Shown here piece by piece: positions 44,118 to 52,753 of a DNA stretch of 64,000 nucleotides. Source of the DNA: an uncultured delta proteobacterium (GTDB lineage Bacteria > Myxococcota_A > Polyangia > Polyangiales > Polyangiaceae); assembly GCA_903906315.1 (NCBI GenBank), contig CAIVJW010000032.1, positions 1-64,000 of the forward strand, given 5' to 3'. A program made the translations under genes and the position numbers. Under the pieces are notes generated by a model. That model worked only from the letters and a program-made list of their open reading frames with translations. It did no database searches and was not told where the DNA came from. Numbering within the stretch: the first letter of the stretch is position 1; each line of letters starts with the position of its first letter.

Positions 44118-44725
44118 CCGGCGACCGGCCCAGCTCCCCGCAGCCCGCCAGGAAGGCGAGCATCGTCCGCTACAAGGCGGCGCTGCGAAAGTCCGTCCGG
44201 CGCAACGCCAAGGAGCCGGAGATCGACTTCTTGAACATCACCGCGATGCTCGACCTGATGACGATCATCCTCGTCTTCATGCTCAAGAGCGTCGGGTCCT
44301 CTTCGGCGTCGATCCCGCAGTCCAAGGATCTGACCTTGCCGGTGAGCTTCATGTCGACCGATCCCGCCCAGGAGGGTGTCGTCGTCATGATCTCGAAGTC
44401 GCAGATTCTGGTCGGCGACAACTCGACGCCGGTGCTGATGCTGCCGAGCCGGGAGCAACTGTCGCAGTCCGGGGTCGACGCGAAGTACAAGAAGAGCGGG
44501 CCGAACGATCTCTACATCGTCCCTCTCGCGAACGCGCTCACTCACGCGCGGGACATGGACAAGCAGATCCGCATCGCCAAGAAGCTCGATCCCTCGAGCT
44601 CTGAAGCGATCATCGTGGCGGATGCGACGACGCCCTACCGTCTGCTCATCGAGGTGCTCTTCACCCTCGGACAGAGCGAGTACGGAAAGTATCACATGAT
44701 GGTAATGAGCGGCAAGAAGCGCTAG
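44114..44725 (+). CDS. ExbD/TolR-type motor protein, 203 aa
   Basis: The second TolR-like protein of this module. Its cytoplasmic part is about 40 residues and very basic (RKASIVRYKAALRKSVRRNAK). The helix FLNITAMLDLMTIILVFML follows, with Asp47 at the proton-path position. The periplasmic domain is about 140 residues, with IIVADATTPYRLLIEVLFTLG as the family's C-terminal block. Together with the two upstream genes it gives one TolQ plus two TolR, the composition of the AglRQS gliding motor of Myxococcus. A strong terminator follows. Confidence 0.92.
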   Translation: MTGDRPSSPQPARKASIVRYKAALRKSVRRNAKEPEIDFLNITAMLDLMTIILVFMLKSVGSSSASIPQSKDLTLPVSFMSTDPAQEGVVVMISKSQILVGDNSTPVLMLPSREQLSQSGVDAKYKKSGPNDLYIVPLANALTHARDMDKQIRIAKKLDPSSSEAIIVADATTPYRLLIEVLFTLGQSEYGKYHMMVMSGKKR

Positions 44726-44787
44726 CCGCGTCGTATCTCGATCGGGCCGCCAGCCGCCCGGGTCCCCTCCTCACGAGCGGGGATCGA

Positions 44788-44834
44788 CGCCGACCCCCTC
44801 CGCCCCTCGTGGCGGAGGGGGTCGGCGCGTTTTT
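44788..44834 (+). terminator. Strong intrinsic terminator
   Basis: A perfect 17-bp stem (44788-44804 with 44811-44827; core CCGACCCCCTCCGCC) with a 6-base loop CCTCGT, followed after two bases by TTTTT (44830-44834). It lies 63 bases after the stop of the last motor gene and is the only classical stem-plus-T-tract terminator noticed in the window. Confidence 0.92.
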
Positions 44835-44932
44835 GGGGGTGGAGCGGCGCCCACGCAGCGGGCCCCGTGGTGACGACGCCGGGCGGGCCCCGGGGTCGCC
44901 CTCGCACGGGGCCGCGAGCGTGCGGGAGGCCT

Positions 44933-47900
44933 TCAGTCGACCGAGAACAGCTCCTCGAGGTCGGACTTCGTGAGCTTCTTCGCGCCGCCCGCGTCCTCGC
45001 TGAGGACCGACGCCACGAGCTCTCGCTTCTTCGCCTTGAGCAGGAGGATCTTCTCCTCGATCGTCCCCTGCGCGACGAGGCGATAGGCCGTGACGACCTT
45101 CGTCTGACCGATGCGGTGGGCGCGATCCGTCGCCTGTTGCTCGACCGCCGGATTCCACCAGGGGTCGAAGTGGATCACAGTGTCGGCGGCGGTGAGGTTG
45201 AGGCCCGTCCCGCCCGCCTTCAGGCTGATCAGGAAGAGGGGCACGCTCGGGTCGTTCTGGAAGTGATCGACCCGCTCCTGGCGGTCCTTGGTCGAGCCGT
45301 CGAGGTACTCGTACGGGACGCCGTCCTCCTTCATCGCGCGCTCGATGATCTTCAGCATCATCACGAACTGGCTGAAGATGAGGACCTTGTGGCCACCCTC
45401 GATGGCCTCGGAGACGAGCTCGCGCAGCGCGACGAGCTTGCCGCTGTCCTCGTCGGTGAAATCACGCGGCAGGCCGAGCAGGCGCGGATCACAGGCGGCC
45501 TGGCGCAGCTTCGTGAGGCCCGCGAGGATCTGCAGCTGCGCCTTGGCCAGGCCCATGCGCTCGACCTCGCCGAGGACCTGCGCGCGGACCTCGCGAGCGA
45601 CCTGCTGGTAGACCGCCTTCTGGTCGCCGCAGAGCTCGCAGACCTGATCGGTCTCGATCTTCTCGGGCAGATCCTTGGCGACCTCGGCCTTCGTGCGGCG
45701 GAGGATGAACGGGTGGATGATCTGGCGCAGGCGCTGCGCCGTCTTGTAGTCGCCGCCCTCGATCGGGCGCGAGAATCGCGACTCGAACTTGTCGAGGCCA
45801 CCGAGGAGCCCGGGCGAGACGAAGTCGAAGATCGACCAGATCTCCGAGAGGCGATTCTCGATCGGGGTGCCCGTGAGCGCGAGGCGTCGGCTCGCGCGGA
45901 GCCGCTTGGCGGCGGCCGCTGTGGCGCTCATGGGGTTCTTGATGTGCTGCGCCTCGTCGAGGATCGCGTGCGTGAGGTCGAGGTGGGAGAGAAACTCCTC
46001 GTCGCGGCGAAGGAGCGCGTAGCTCGTGATGATGACCTCCGCCTGCTTCACGCTCTCGATCTGCTCCTTGCGGTCGGCGCCGTGCCAGAGCGCGACCGTG
46101 AGCGTGGGCGAGAACCGCGCGAGCTCGCGCTCCCAGTTCGTCACGACGCTGGTCGGCGCGACGATGAGGGCGCAGAGCTTCTTCTCCTCCTGCTTCGTGA
46201 CGAGCAGGAGCGCGATCGTCTGGACCGTCTTGCCGAGGCCCATGTCGTCGGCGAGCACGCCGCCCGAGCCGATGTCGTGGATGAACTTGAGCCACGACAG
46301 GCCCGCCTCCTGGTAGGGGCGGAGCGTGGCCTTGAGGCCCCGCGGCTTCTTGGTCTGCTCGATCTCCTCGATGCCGCCGAGCTTCTGGAAGAGATCGCGC
46401 GCGGCCGGCGAGACGTTGGCGCCTGCGGCCTGCTGCAGGAGCTCCTGCACGCGCCCGGCGTGGGCCAGCGGGATCTTCCCGTTGCGGCCCGCAGCGGTGA
46501 GGAGCTCGATTTCGCGGTCGAGCATCGCGCGGACGGCGTCAGGGTCGAACGGGGCGAAGGAGCCGTCCTCGAGGCGGACGTACTTCTTGCCCTCCATGAG
46601 GCAGCGGCGGAGCTCGTCGCGGTCGACGCCGACGCCCTCGCTCTCGAAGGAGAGCTTGACGTTCAGCCAGTCCATGCCGCTCGTGACCTTGGCGAACGCG
46701 CCGATGGGCTTGCCGCGCACCTGCGTGTCGACGAGGTCCTCGGGGACGAAGAGGTCCCAGGTGTCGGGGAGCTCGGCGAGGCCGTCGGTCCAGAAGGTGA
46801 GCGCCTGATCGCCGCGCGCGATGAACGTCTGACCGTCCTTGTCGGAGGTGAGGCCGAGGGCGATGAGGCGCCCGGCGGCCTCCTGCTGCGCGGCGATGTC
46901 GACACGCACGCAGCGCGCGCGCTTCATCCCCTCCTCGGGGGGCTTCACGATCACGGGCGGGGTCATGCCGTCGGCGCGGACCGAGAGCTCCTCCTCGCCG
47001 TAGGCGGCGAAGAGCTGCACGTGCGCCTCCATCAGCGATCCGCCGGCGCGCATGCGGAACGTCGGCACGAGGTCGGTCACGTCGGCGATCTGCGAGAGCT
47101 CGGGGAGCTCGGCGCCGACCTCGAGCGCGATCTTGGGGAGCCCCTGCATGATCACGCGGCCGAGCTCGCTCATCGGCTCGCCGATCGTGGGCGACCGGAG
47201 CAGGCGCCGCATCGCAGCCGGCGAGACGCGCTTGTCGACGCGCCGCGCGATGCCCTCCTGCGTGTCGACATGCCAGCCGGGCCAGCCCTCGAACCAGCCG
47301 CCCTGGAGGAGCGAGAAGCGGCGCCGATCGTTCTGCCGCTCGAAGCTCGTCTTCAGGATGATGGTGTCGCCGCCGACGAGCTCGAGGTCGAAGCGCGGGC
47401 GCAAGAAGTCGTCACCGAAGCGGAGCTGCATGAGCGCGGGCTCGAGCAGGACGCGCTGCCCCTCGAGCAGAGGGAGCAGATCGGAGACGTCCTCACCGCG
47501 CACGTCCACGGCGGGGTGGCGAGGGTTGCCGCTCTCGAAGCGCGAGAGCAGGCGCAAGGCGTCGCGATCGGGGGTCGGGTAGAGCGCCTGCCACGCGAGG
47601 GCGGCGGAGGGCAGCACGGGCACGCGCGCCTCGGCGTCGAGCACCGTCACGGTGAGCGCACCCTGGCGCACGTGGAGGCGGAACTCGACGCGGCGACCGC
47701 CGCTGACGCCCTCGGGCGGGAGCCACGCACCGATGCCGGTCTGGCGCGCGGTCGCGTCGAGCGCGGGCGCGGTGAGGACGGCGGCGTTGCTGACGCGCTC
47801 CGCGGCGGCGAACCCGGAAGCCGGCGCGCTGACCGCGCTGCTGGTCTGCGGGACGACGGTGATGAGGTGTCCACGGCGGTCGCGGCGGCGCATGCGCTTG

Positions 47901-48277
47901 AGCGCGTCTCCGCCGGCATGGGCGGTCGGCGGCGGCGGCGGCGGCGCCGGCTCGCGCCGAGGCTGCTGGCCGCGCGCCTGGTCGCGCACGCTGATGAGCA
48001 GCGCGGCGACGTGCTTGCAGTGCTGCCCGGCCTTCGCGTACGCCGGGCAGTTGCACGCGGACTTGATGCCGTCCGGCGTGAGCTCGACCGAGACGGGGTA
48101 AGGCTCCGAGTCCGTGGGGCGAACGATGCCGCTCGCGCGGGCCTCGCTCACGGTGATGTCCTCGACGACGCGGCGCCGGAAGTACTCCAGGCCTCGGAGG
48201 AAGGTGCGCGCGCCGAGCAGGCGGCGCAGGCCACGGTCACTCAGGGTGGAGAGGGCGTCGGCGATCGGGGGCGGCAC
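44933..48277 (-). CDS. SNF2-family helicase with SWIM zinc finger, 1114 aa
   Basis: A Swi2/Snf2 ATPase. The N-terminal SWIM finger has the CxC-x9-CxH pattern (Cys75, Cys77, Cys87, His89). A large middle region (about 120-600) fits the bacterial SNF2-associated domain. The ATPase shows GVLADDMGLGKTVQT (Walker A Lys683), Walker B DEAQHIKN (Asp774), LTGTPIENRLSEIW, and in the C-terminal lobe LIFSQF, SLKAGGTGLNLTAAD and DRAHRIGQ. Such enzymes translocate on duplex DNA and remodel protein-DNA complexes. The start is GTG at 48277. It is a single gene convergent with the motor module. It resembles housekeeping RapA/HepA-like SNF2 proteins more than a defence set, since no partner genes are next to it. 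Confidence 0.94.
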   Translation of the reverse strand: MPPPIADALSTLSDRGLRRLLGARTFLRGLEYFRRRVVEDITVSEARASGIVRPTDSEPYPVSVELTPDGIKSACNCPAYAKAGQHCKHVAALLISVRDQARGQQPRREPAPPPPPPTAHAGGDALKRMRRRDRRGHLITVVPQTSSAVSAPASGFAAAERVSNAAVLTAPALDATARQTGIGAWLPPEGVSGGRRVEFRLHVRQGALTVTVLDAEARVPVLPSAALAWQALYPTPDRDALRLLSRFESGNPRHPAVDVRGEDVSDLLPLLEGQRVLLEPALMQLRFGDDFLRPRFDLELVGGDTIILKTSFERQNDRRRFSLLQGGWFEGWPGWHVDTQEGIARRVDKRVSPAAMRRLLRSPTIGEPMSELGRVIMQGLPKIALEVGAELPELSQIADVTDLVPTFRMRAGGSLMEAHVQLFAAYGEEELSVRADGMTPPVIVKPPEEGMKRARCVRVDIAAQQEAAGRLIALGLTSDKDGQTFIARGDQALTFWTDGLAELPDTWDLFVPEDLVDTQVRGKPIGAFAKVTSGMDWLNVKLSFESEGVGVDRDELRRCLMEGKKYVRLEDGSFAPFDPDAVRAMLDREIELLTAAGRNGKIPLAHAGRVQELLQQAAGANVSPAARDLFQKLGGIEEIEQTKKPRGLKATLRPYQEAGLSWLKFIHDIGSGGVLADDMGLGKTVQTIALLLVTKQEEKKLCALIVAPTSVVTNWERELARFSPTLTVALWHGADRKEQIESVKQAEVIITSYALLRRDEEFLSHLDLTHAILDEAQHIKNPMSATAAAAKRLRASRRLALTGTPIENRLSEIWSIFDFVSPGLLGGLDKFESRFSRPIEGGDYKTAQRLRQIIHPFILRRTKAEVAKDLPEKIETDQVCELCGDQKAVYQQVAREVRAQVLGEVERMGLAKAQLQILAGLTKLRQAACDPRLLGLPRDFTDEDSGKLVALRELVSEAIEGGHKVLIFSQFVMMLKIIERAMKEDGVPYEYLDGSTKDRQERVDHFQNDPSVPLFLISLKAGGTGLNLTAADTVIHFDPWWNPAVEQQATDRAHRIGQTKVVTAYRLVAQGTIEEKILLLKAKKRELVASVLSEDAGGAKKLTKSDLEELFSVD

Positions 48278-48454
48278 GGCTTCTCGGGGGCTCGTTCGGT
48301 GAAAGTGGGCGGTCGTTCGCCCCGACCGGCCGGTGACCCTGGGCGGGCCGGGGCGATCGGTGCGGGCGGAGCCGAGGGCTGGGCCCCCGGGACAGGTCGA
48401 TTTTTCGGCCCTGCGAGCAACGGATCGCTCGACGGGAAGTGCGTGGCAGCGCGG

Positions 48455-50818
48455 CTAGAGAAAGAACGGCAAGAGGACGAGCGTCACCACGGAGAGCATC
48501 ATCACGAGCACCACGAGCGCCGGCCCGAGGAGGTCCTTGAGCGGGTCACCGACGGAGTCGGCGTTCGCGGCGGCGAGGTACGTCGGGTTGTCGGCCCGCG
48601 CCCCGGCCTCGTCGACCAGGTAGCGTCCGCCGTGGGCGCCGGTCGCGATGTATTTCTTGGCGTTGTCCCAGGCCCCCCCCGCGTTTCCGAGGAGGAGCGA
48701 CCCGATGACGCCGGCGATCGTCCCGGCCACGATGAGGGCCGCGACCGAATCAGCAACGGCCAAAGGATTATCCTCAGTCCGCGCGAAGCGCAAGGCGAGG
48801 CCCAACGCGAGCGGCGCGGCGACACCTACGAGCGCGGGCAGGACCATCTCGCGGAGCGCCGCGCGGGCGACGATCTCGGCGCAGGTCGCCTGGTCGGGCG
48901 TGAGCGCAGCGGGAGAGCCGAGAATCGCCCGGCCAACGCTCGAGGGAGGGCGCGACGGGCTTCCTCGAAGCGTCGCGCTATCCGGGCCGAGCCGACCGTC
49001 CCGTAGACGACGGGCGTCGATCTGCCGAACGGCCTCATCGAGGACGCGGCGCGCAGTGCGCGAGGTCGCGCCGACGCACCGCCCGGCGAACCAGGCGACC
49101 AGGACGACGCCGAGCAAGGCGCCGACGTAGACCTCGAGCCCTTGCGCGGACGAGAGGTGCGGTGCGGCTTCGAGGTGGAGCGCCTGCATCGCGGCGGATC
49201 CGACGGGCGCGGGGGCAGCAGGCACGGCCACGGCCGCGAGGATGGGGCCCGCGCGGCGCTGCGCTTCGAGGACGAACGCGCCGACGAGCGGGAGCGCCCC
49301 GAGCACCGTCGCCCCGACGAGGTACGTGCGCGAGTGGGCGCGCGCGGTGTTGCCGACCGCGTCGAGCACCATCGCGCGCCCGCGGACGTCGGGACGGTCG
49401 CGCCCGAAGCTCATGACGACCACGCCGCTCGCGCCGTCGAGGATCGCGCCGAGCGTGCCCATCGCGAGCACGTACGGGGCGGTCGTGAGGAGACCCATCG
49501 CGGCGACCGCGACGCCGTAGAGACCGCCGCCGGCGAGGCCCGTCCGGGCGCCGACGACGTGCGCGCCGACGAGGGTTGCGAGCATCGCCGCGAGGCCGAT
49601 CAGCCCGGAGCCGAACGCGCCGGCGCCGCCCAGCAAGAGCGCGAGCGGGACGCCGCCGCGCGAGGCCTCGGCGAGCTCGCGTGCCGGCCTGCGCCCCTGC
49701 TCGGTCGCGTGACGCGCGAGCTGGAAGAGCGCGACGCCGAGCAGCACGCCAGCGAGCCCGCAGGCGAAGAAGCGGAGCCAGGCCGAGCCGAGCAGCCACT
49801 TCGACGCGCCGGCCAGCCCGACCGACGCGAGCAGAGCCGTGACATGGAGCCCGCGCCCGAGCGCGTTGAGCGGCTCCTCGCGGTCATCGGTGCGCACCAC
49901 CATGACGCCGAACGCGGATCCGATCAGCCCGAGCGCGCGAGCGACGAGCGGAAACAGGAGGAACGCGAGGGCGCTCGGGAGCGAGGGGTTCTCCCGAAAT
50001 ACGATGCCACCGACGAGCATCGCGCCCAACGTCTCGACGGCCGTGGCGGCGAACATCGTCGTGCCGTCGGCGGCTGCGCCCCCCACCGCATCGCCGGCGA
50101 GATCGATGGTCGCGGCCGGGTTCTCAGGGTCGTCCTCGTCGAGACCGAGCTCGCGCGCGGCGAGGTCCGCGCCGACGTCGGCCGCCTTGGCGTACGCGCC
50201 GCCGCCGAGCTGCGCCAGGAGCCCCGCGAACGCCGCGCCGAGCGCGTAGCCGGCGACCAGGACCGGGATCGACGGCGCGACGCGGAGCGCGCCGGAGGGG
50301 TCGCCGCCGAGCCCGCCCTTGTACGCCATGACCGCGACGAACAGCCCCGCGGTGCCCAGGATCCCGACCGCCACGGCGACGAGGCCCGAGACCGCTCCGC
50401 CGCGGAGGCCGATCTGCAGGGCGAGGTCGAGCGACCTGCGCGCCGCGGCCGCGGCACGTTCGTTCGCGCGCGTCGCGGCCCAGAGGGCCGTCCTCCCGAT
50501 GGCGAGCGAGCTCGCCGCGCCCAGGGCGAGCGAGAGCGTCAGCCAGACACCGAGCTCGAGCGCGGGCACCGGCAAGGCCTCGCCCGCCCGCCGCACGAGC
50601 CCGTACGCGAGGAACACGCCTGCGCCGAGGGCTGCGCACAGCGCACCGATCGTGCTGCTCTGCCGCCGGAAGAACGTCTCCGCCGCGGCGCGGACGGCCG
50701 CGGCGACCTTTGGCGCGTCGCCGTCCCCGACGGGGCGCGCGAGCACCCAACGCCCGAGCCCCGCCGCAAAGGCGAGGGCCAGCACGCTGATGGCGAGGGT
50801 GAGCGCGAGCTCGATCAT
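48455..50818 (-). CDS. Divergent membrane-bound pyrophosphatase homologue, 787 aa
   Basis: A polytopic protein of about 16 helices in the H+/Na+-translocating pyrophosphatase (HppA) family. Retained blocks: GGGAYAKAADVGADL, EDDPENPA, LDAVGNTA, NAGGAWDNAKKYI and SVGDPLKD. Changes from the canonical enzyme: the block normally DNVGDNVGD reads DLAGDAVGG (third Asp lost), KVE after ADL is missing, and the usual DAYGP Asp is Gly (GTLGAILDG). These residues bind Mg-pyrophosphate, so ordinary pump activity is doubtful. It is also longer than most members (about 670-770). The ATG at 50818 is clear. It lies 223 bases downstream of the TolC-type gene. Confidence 0.85.
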   Translation of the reverse strand: MIELALTLAISVLALAFAAGLGRWVLARPVGDGDAPKVAAAVRAAAETFFRRQSSTIGALCAALGAGVFLAYGLVRRAGEALPVPALELGVWLTLSLALGAASSLAIGRTALWAATRANERAAAAARRSLDLALQIGLRGGAVSGLVAVAVGILGTAGLFVAVMAYKGGLGGDPSGALRVAPSIPVLVAGYALGAAFAGLLAQLGGGAYAKAADVGADLAARELGLDEDDPENPAATIDLAGDAVGGAAADGTTMFAATAVETLGAMLVGGIVFRENPSLPSALAFLLFPLVARALGLIGSAFGVMVVRTDDREEPLNALGRGLHVTALLASVGLAGASKWLLGSAWLRFFACGLAGVLLGVALFQLARHATEQGRRPARELAEASRGGVPLALLLGGAGAFGSGLIGLAAMLATLVGAHVVGARTGLAGGGLYGVAVAAMGLLTTAPYVLAMGTLGAILDGASGVVVMSFGRDRPDVRGRAMVLDAVGNTARAHSRTYLVGATVLGALPLVGAFVLEAQRRAGPILAAVAVPAAPAPVGSAAMQALHLEAAPHLSSAQGLEVYVGALLGVVLVAWFAGRCVGATSRTARRVLDEAVRQIDARRLRDGRLGPDSATLRGSPSRPPSSVGRAILGSPAALTPDQATCAEIVARAALREMVLPALVGVAAPLALGLALRFARTEDNPLAVADSVAALIVAGTIAGVIGSLLLGNAGGAWDNAKKYIATGAHGGRYLVDEAGARADNPTYLAAANADSVGDPLKDLLGPALVVLVMMLSVVTLVLLPFFL

Positions 50819-51041
50819 GCTCCGGAGCCGGGACGTGGCGGCGATGGACGCAGCCCGGTGGCGCCGTCGGCGCCCCGCCGAACGCGCGGCAGGCGGACGG
50901 CCATCAGGGCCGTGAGAGAGCCCGCGCGGAGTGGCCGCGTGGAGTCACCCAGGCCGGGGCCGACGCCGTGACGCCGGCCACGATGGGCCCCTAGCCCGAC
51001 CGCCTTTCGCGAGCAAGCGCCGCGGACCGCGCGGCGCGGGC

Positions 51042-52595
51042 TCACCGCCCCTTCGCTGCGGCGTCGGCGCCGGTGGCGTGCGCGAGGCGGGTGCGCGCCA
51101 CGTGCAGGCCGATGCGAGCGTTGAGCTGGTTGAGCCGCGCGCGCGTCAGCTCGGTCTCGGCATCGACGATGTCGACGCCCGTCGCCTTGCCGTTGCGAAA
51201 GAGCTCGCGCCGGACGCGCAGGGATTCCTCCGCGGCGGTGCGCCCCCGCTCGGCGGCCTCGATGCTCACCGCCGACTTGTGCACGTCGTGGTAGGCGCTC
51301 GCGACCTCCAGCCGGAGGCCGTCGCGCAACGCCTGCTTCTGCTGCGCGACGCCCTCGGTGCGCGCGCGCGCTTCGGCCACGTTCGCGGGCGCCGTGAACG
51401 TGTCGTTGACGACCCAGGTCAGCCGCGCGCCGACGTCCCACGTGAAGTCGAACTGGTCGTGCGCGGGAAATACGCGCTGATTCGGGTTCTGGTAGATGGC
51501 GTCGGCGAAGGCGTCGATTCGCGGCAGATACCCCGCGCGCGCGACCGACTCGACCTCCTTCAGCGAGTACTCCGTCTCGTCGAGCGCCCGGATCTCGACG
51601 CGGCGGTCGAACGCCATGCGCTGCGCCGCCTCGAGCGACTCCGACGGCGGCTCGGGCGTCTCGTGCATCACGTCGACGCCGATGGCGAGCGGCTTCTCCG
51701 GACCCGTCCCGAGCACGGTGCGAAGCTGCTCCTCGGCGAGCGCGGAGTACGCGCCGGCCTCGGCCTCGGCCTGCTCGGCGCCGGCGACCTGCGCCTCGAG
51801 GCGAAGCACGTCCGCCTTCGACAGCAGACCGACCTCGAAGGTCTGCTTCGCGTCGACGAGGTGCGCCTTGGCCTGCGCGACGGCCTCACGGGCGACGATG
51901 GCGCCGCCGCGCGCCCGCACCCAGTTGTAGAACGCCACCTTCGCGTCGGCGGCCTCCTGCAGCCCGAGAGCCTCCAGCTCGAGCCGCTTGGCCTTCTCGC
52001 CGTGGCTCTGCGCCGAGTACGCCTGCGACAGCCGCAGCACGTAGTCGGAGACCGGCACGGCCACCTGCGCCTGGAACGTGTACTGGTTGAGGAAGACCGG
52101 CAGGTTGAAGGCCTGGGCGCCCACCGGCGTCCCCTTCGAGTCGACCACGCACTGCGGCCCGCCAGCGGGCACCCCGGGGCACGTGCCGACCAGCAGCGCT
52201 CCCTCGTTCTTGGCGCCCACGAGCGCGCCGTTGCCGAAGCTCAGCGTGAGCGGGGACAACCGCACGTAGCCGGCGGTGCCGGTCACGCGCGGGAAGAAGC
52301 TCGCGAAGGCCTGATCGACGCGCGCGGCGGCGGCCCGGAGCTCCGCCTGCTTCACGCGGATCGACGGCCGGGTGCGGGCTGCCACGGCGCCGACCTCGTC
52401 CGGCGTCAGGCCGCCCGGAACCGGCGCGAGACCCGTCGCGATCGGGTCCACTGCCCGCTCCGCCAGCACCGGGGGCGCGACGGATGTCGGCGTCGCGGCC
52501 GGGGTCTGTGCCGCGGCCGGAACCGCGACGAGCGTCAGGAGCCCGCAAAGCAGCGCCGCGCCCCCGCGCATCCCCCCACTGGTCCTCGCCCTCAT
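51042..52595 (-). CDS. TolC-family outer-membrane efflux protein, 517 aa
   Basis: An outer-membrane channel of the TolC family. A signal peptide (hydrophobic ALLCGLLTLVAVPAAA, cut after about residue 29) is followed by an Ala/Pro linker and two long helical repeat regions typical of OEP proteins (AAARVDQAFASFFPRVTGTAGY; LRLEVASAYHDVHKSAVSIEAAERG). The segment QYTFQAQVAVPVSDYVLRLSQ matches the first barrel strands. The ATG at 52595 has an AAAGG site upstream; GTG at 52604 is an alternative three codons earlier. No inner-membrane pump or adaptor gene is adjacent. Confidence 0.9.
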   Translation of the reverse strand: MRARTSGGMRGGAALLCGLLTLVAVPAAAQTPAATPTSVAPPVLAERAVDPIATGLAPVPGGLTPDEVGAVAARTRPSIRVKQAELRAAAARVDQAFASFFPRVTGTAGYVRLSPLTLSFGNGALVGAKNEGALLVGTCPGVPAGGPQCVVDSKGTPVGAQAFNLPVFLNQYTFQAQVAVPVSDYVLRLSQAYSAQSHGEKAKRLELEALGLQEAADAKVAFYNWVRARGGAIVAREAVAQAKAHLVDAKQTFEVGLLSKADVLRLEAQVAGAEQAEAEAGAYSALAEEQLRTVLGTGPEKPLAIGVDVMHETPEPPSESLEAAQRMAFDRRVEIRALDETEYSLKEVESVARAGYLPRIDAFADAIYQNPNQRVFPAHDQFDFTWDVGARLTWVVNDTFTAPANVAEARARTEGVAQQKQALRDGLRLEVASAYHDVHKSAVSIEAAERGRTAAEESLRVRRELFRNGKATGVDIVDAETELTRARLNQLNARIGLHVARTRLAHATGADAAAKGR

Positions 52596-52753
52596 CGAAG
52601 TCACCCTTTCTTCTCGCTCGAGGACGGCCGCGGCCGGCCGCCCGGGTCACCCCGTAGCGCAGACGACCGGAGAACGCACGCGCGAGCGCGGCTCGAGCCC
52701 GCCGCGGTGGGGGCCGCCGCGGCCCGATCGCCCATCCGCACCCGCCGCGCGAA

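Noticed and set aside
44933-48277. SNF2 helicase as part of a defence island
   Set aside because: No nuclease, methylase or other defence gene is adjacent; neighbours are a motor operon and envelope genes.
44867-49006. A 1379-codon open frame on the plus strand
   Set aside because: It lies opposite the SNF2 helicase gene, which has all family motifs. The plus-strand translation is Arg/Glu/Leu-rich low complexity, as expected for an antisense frame in very GC-rich DNA.
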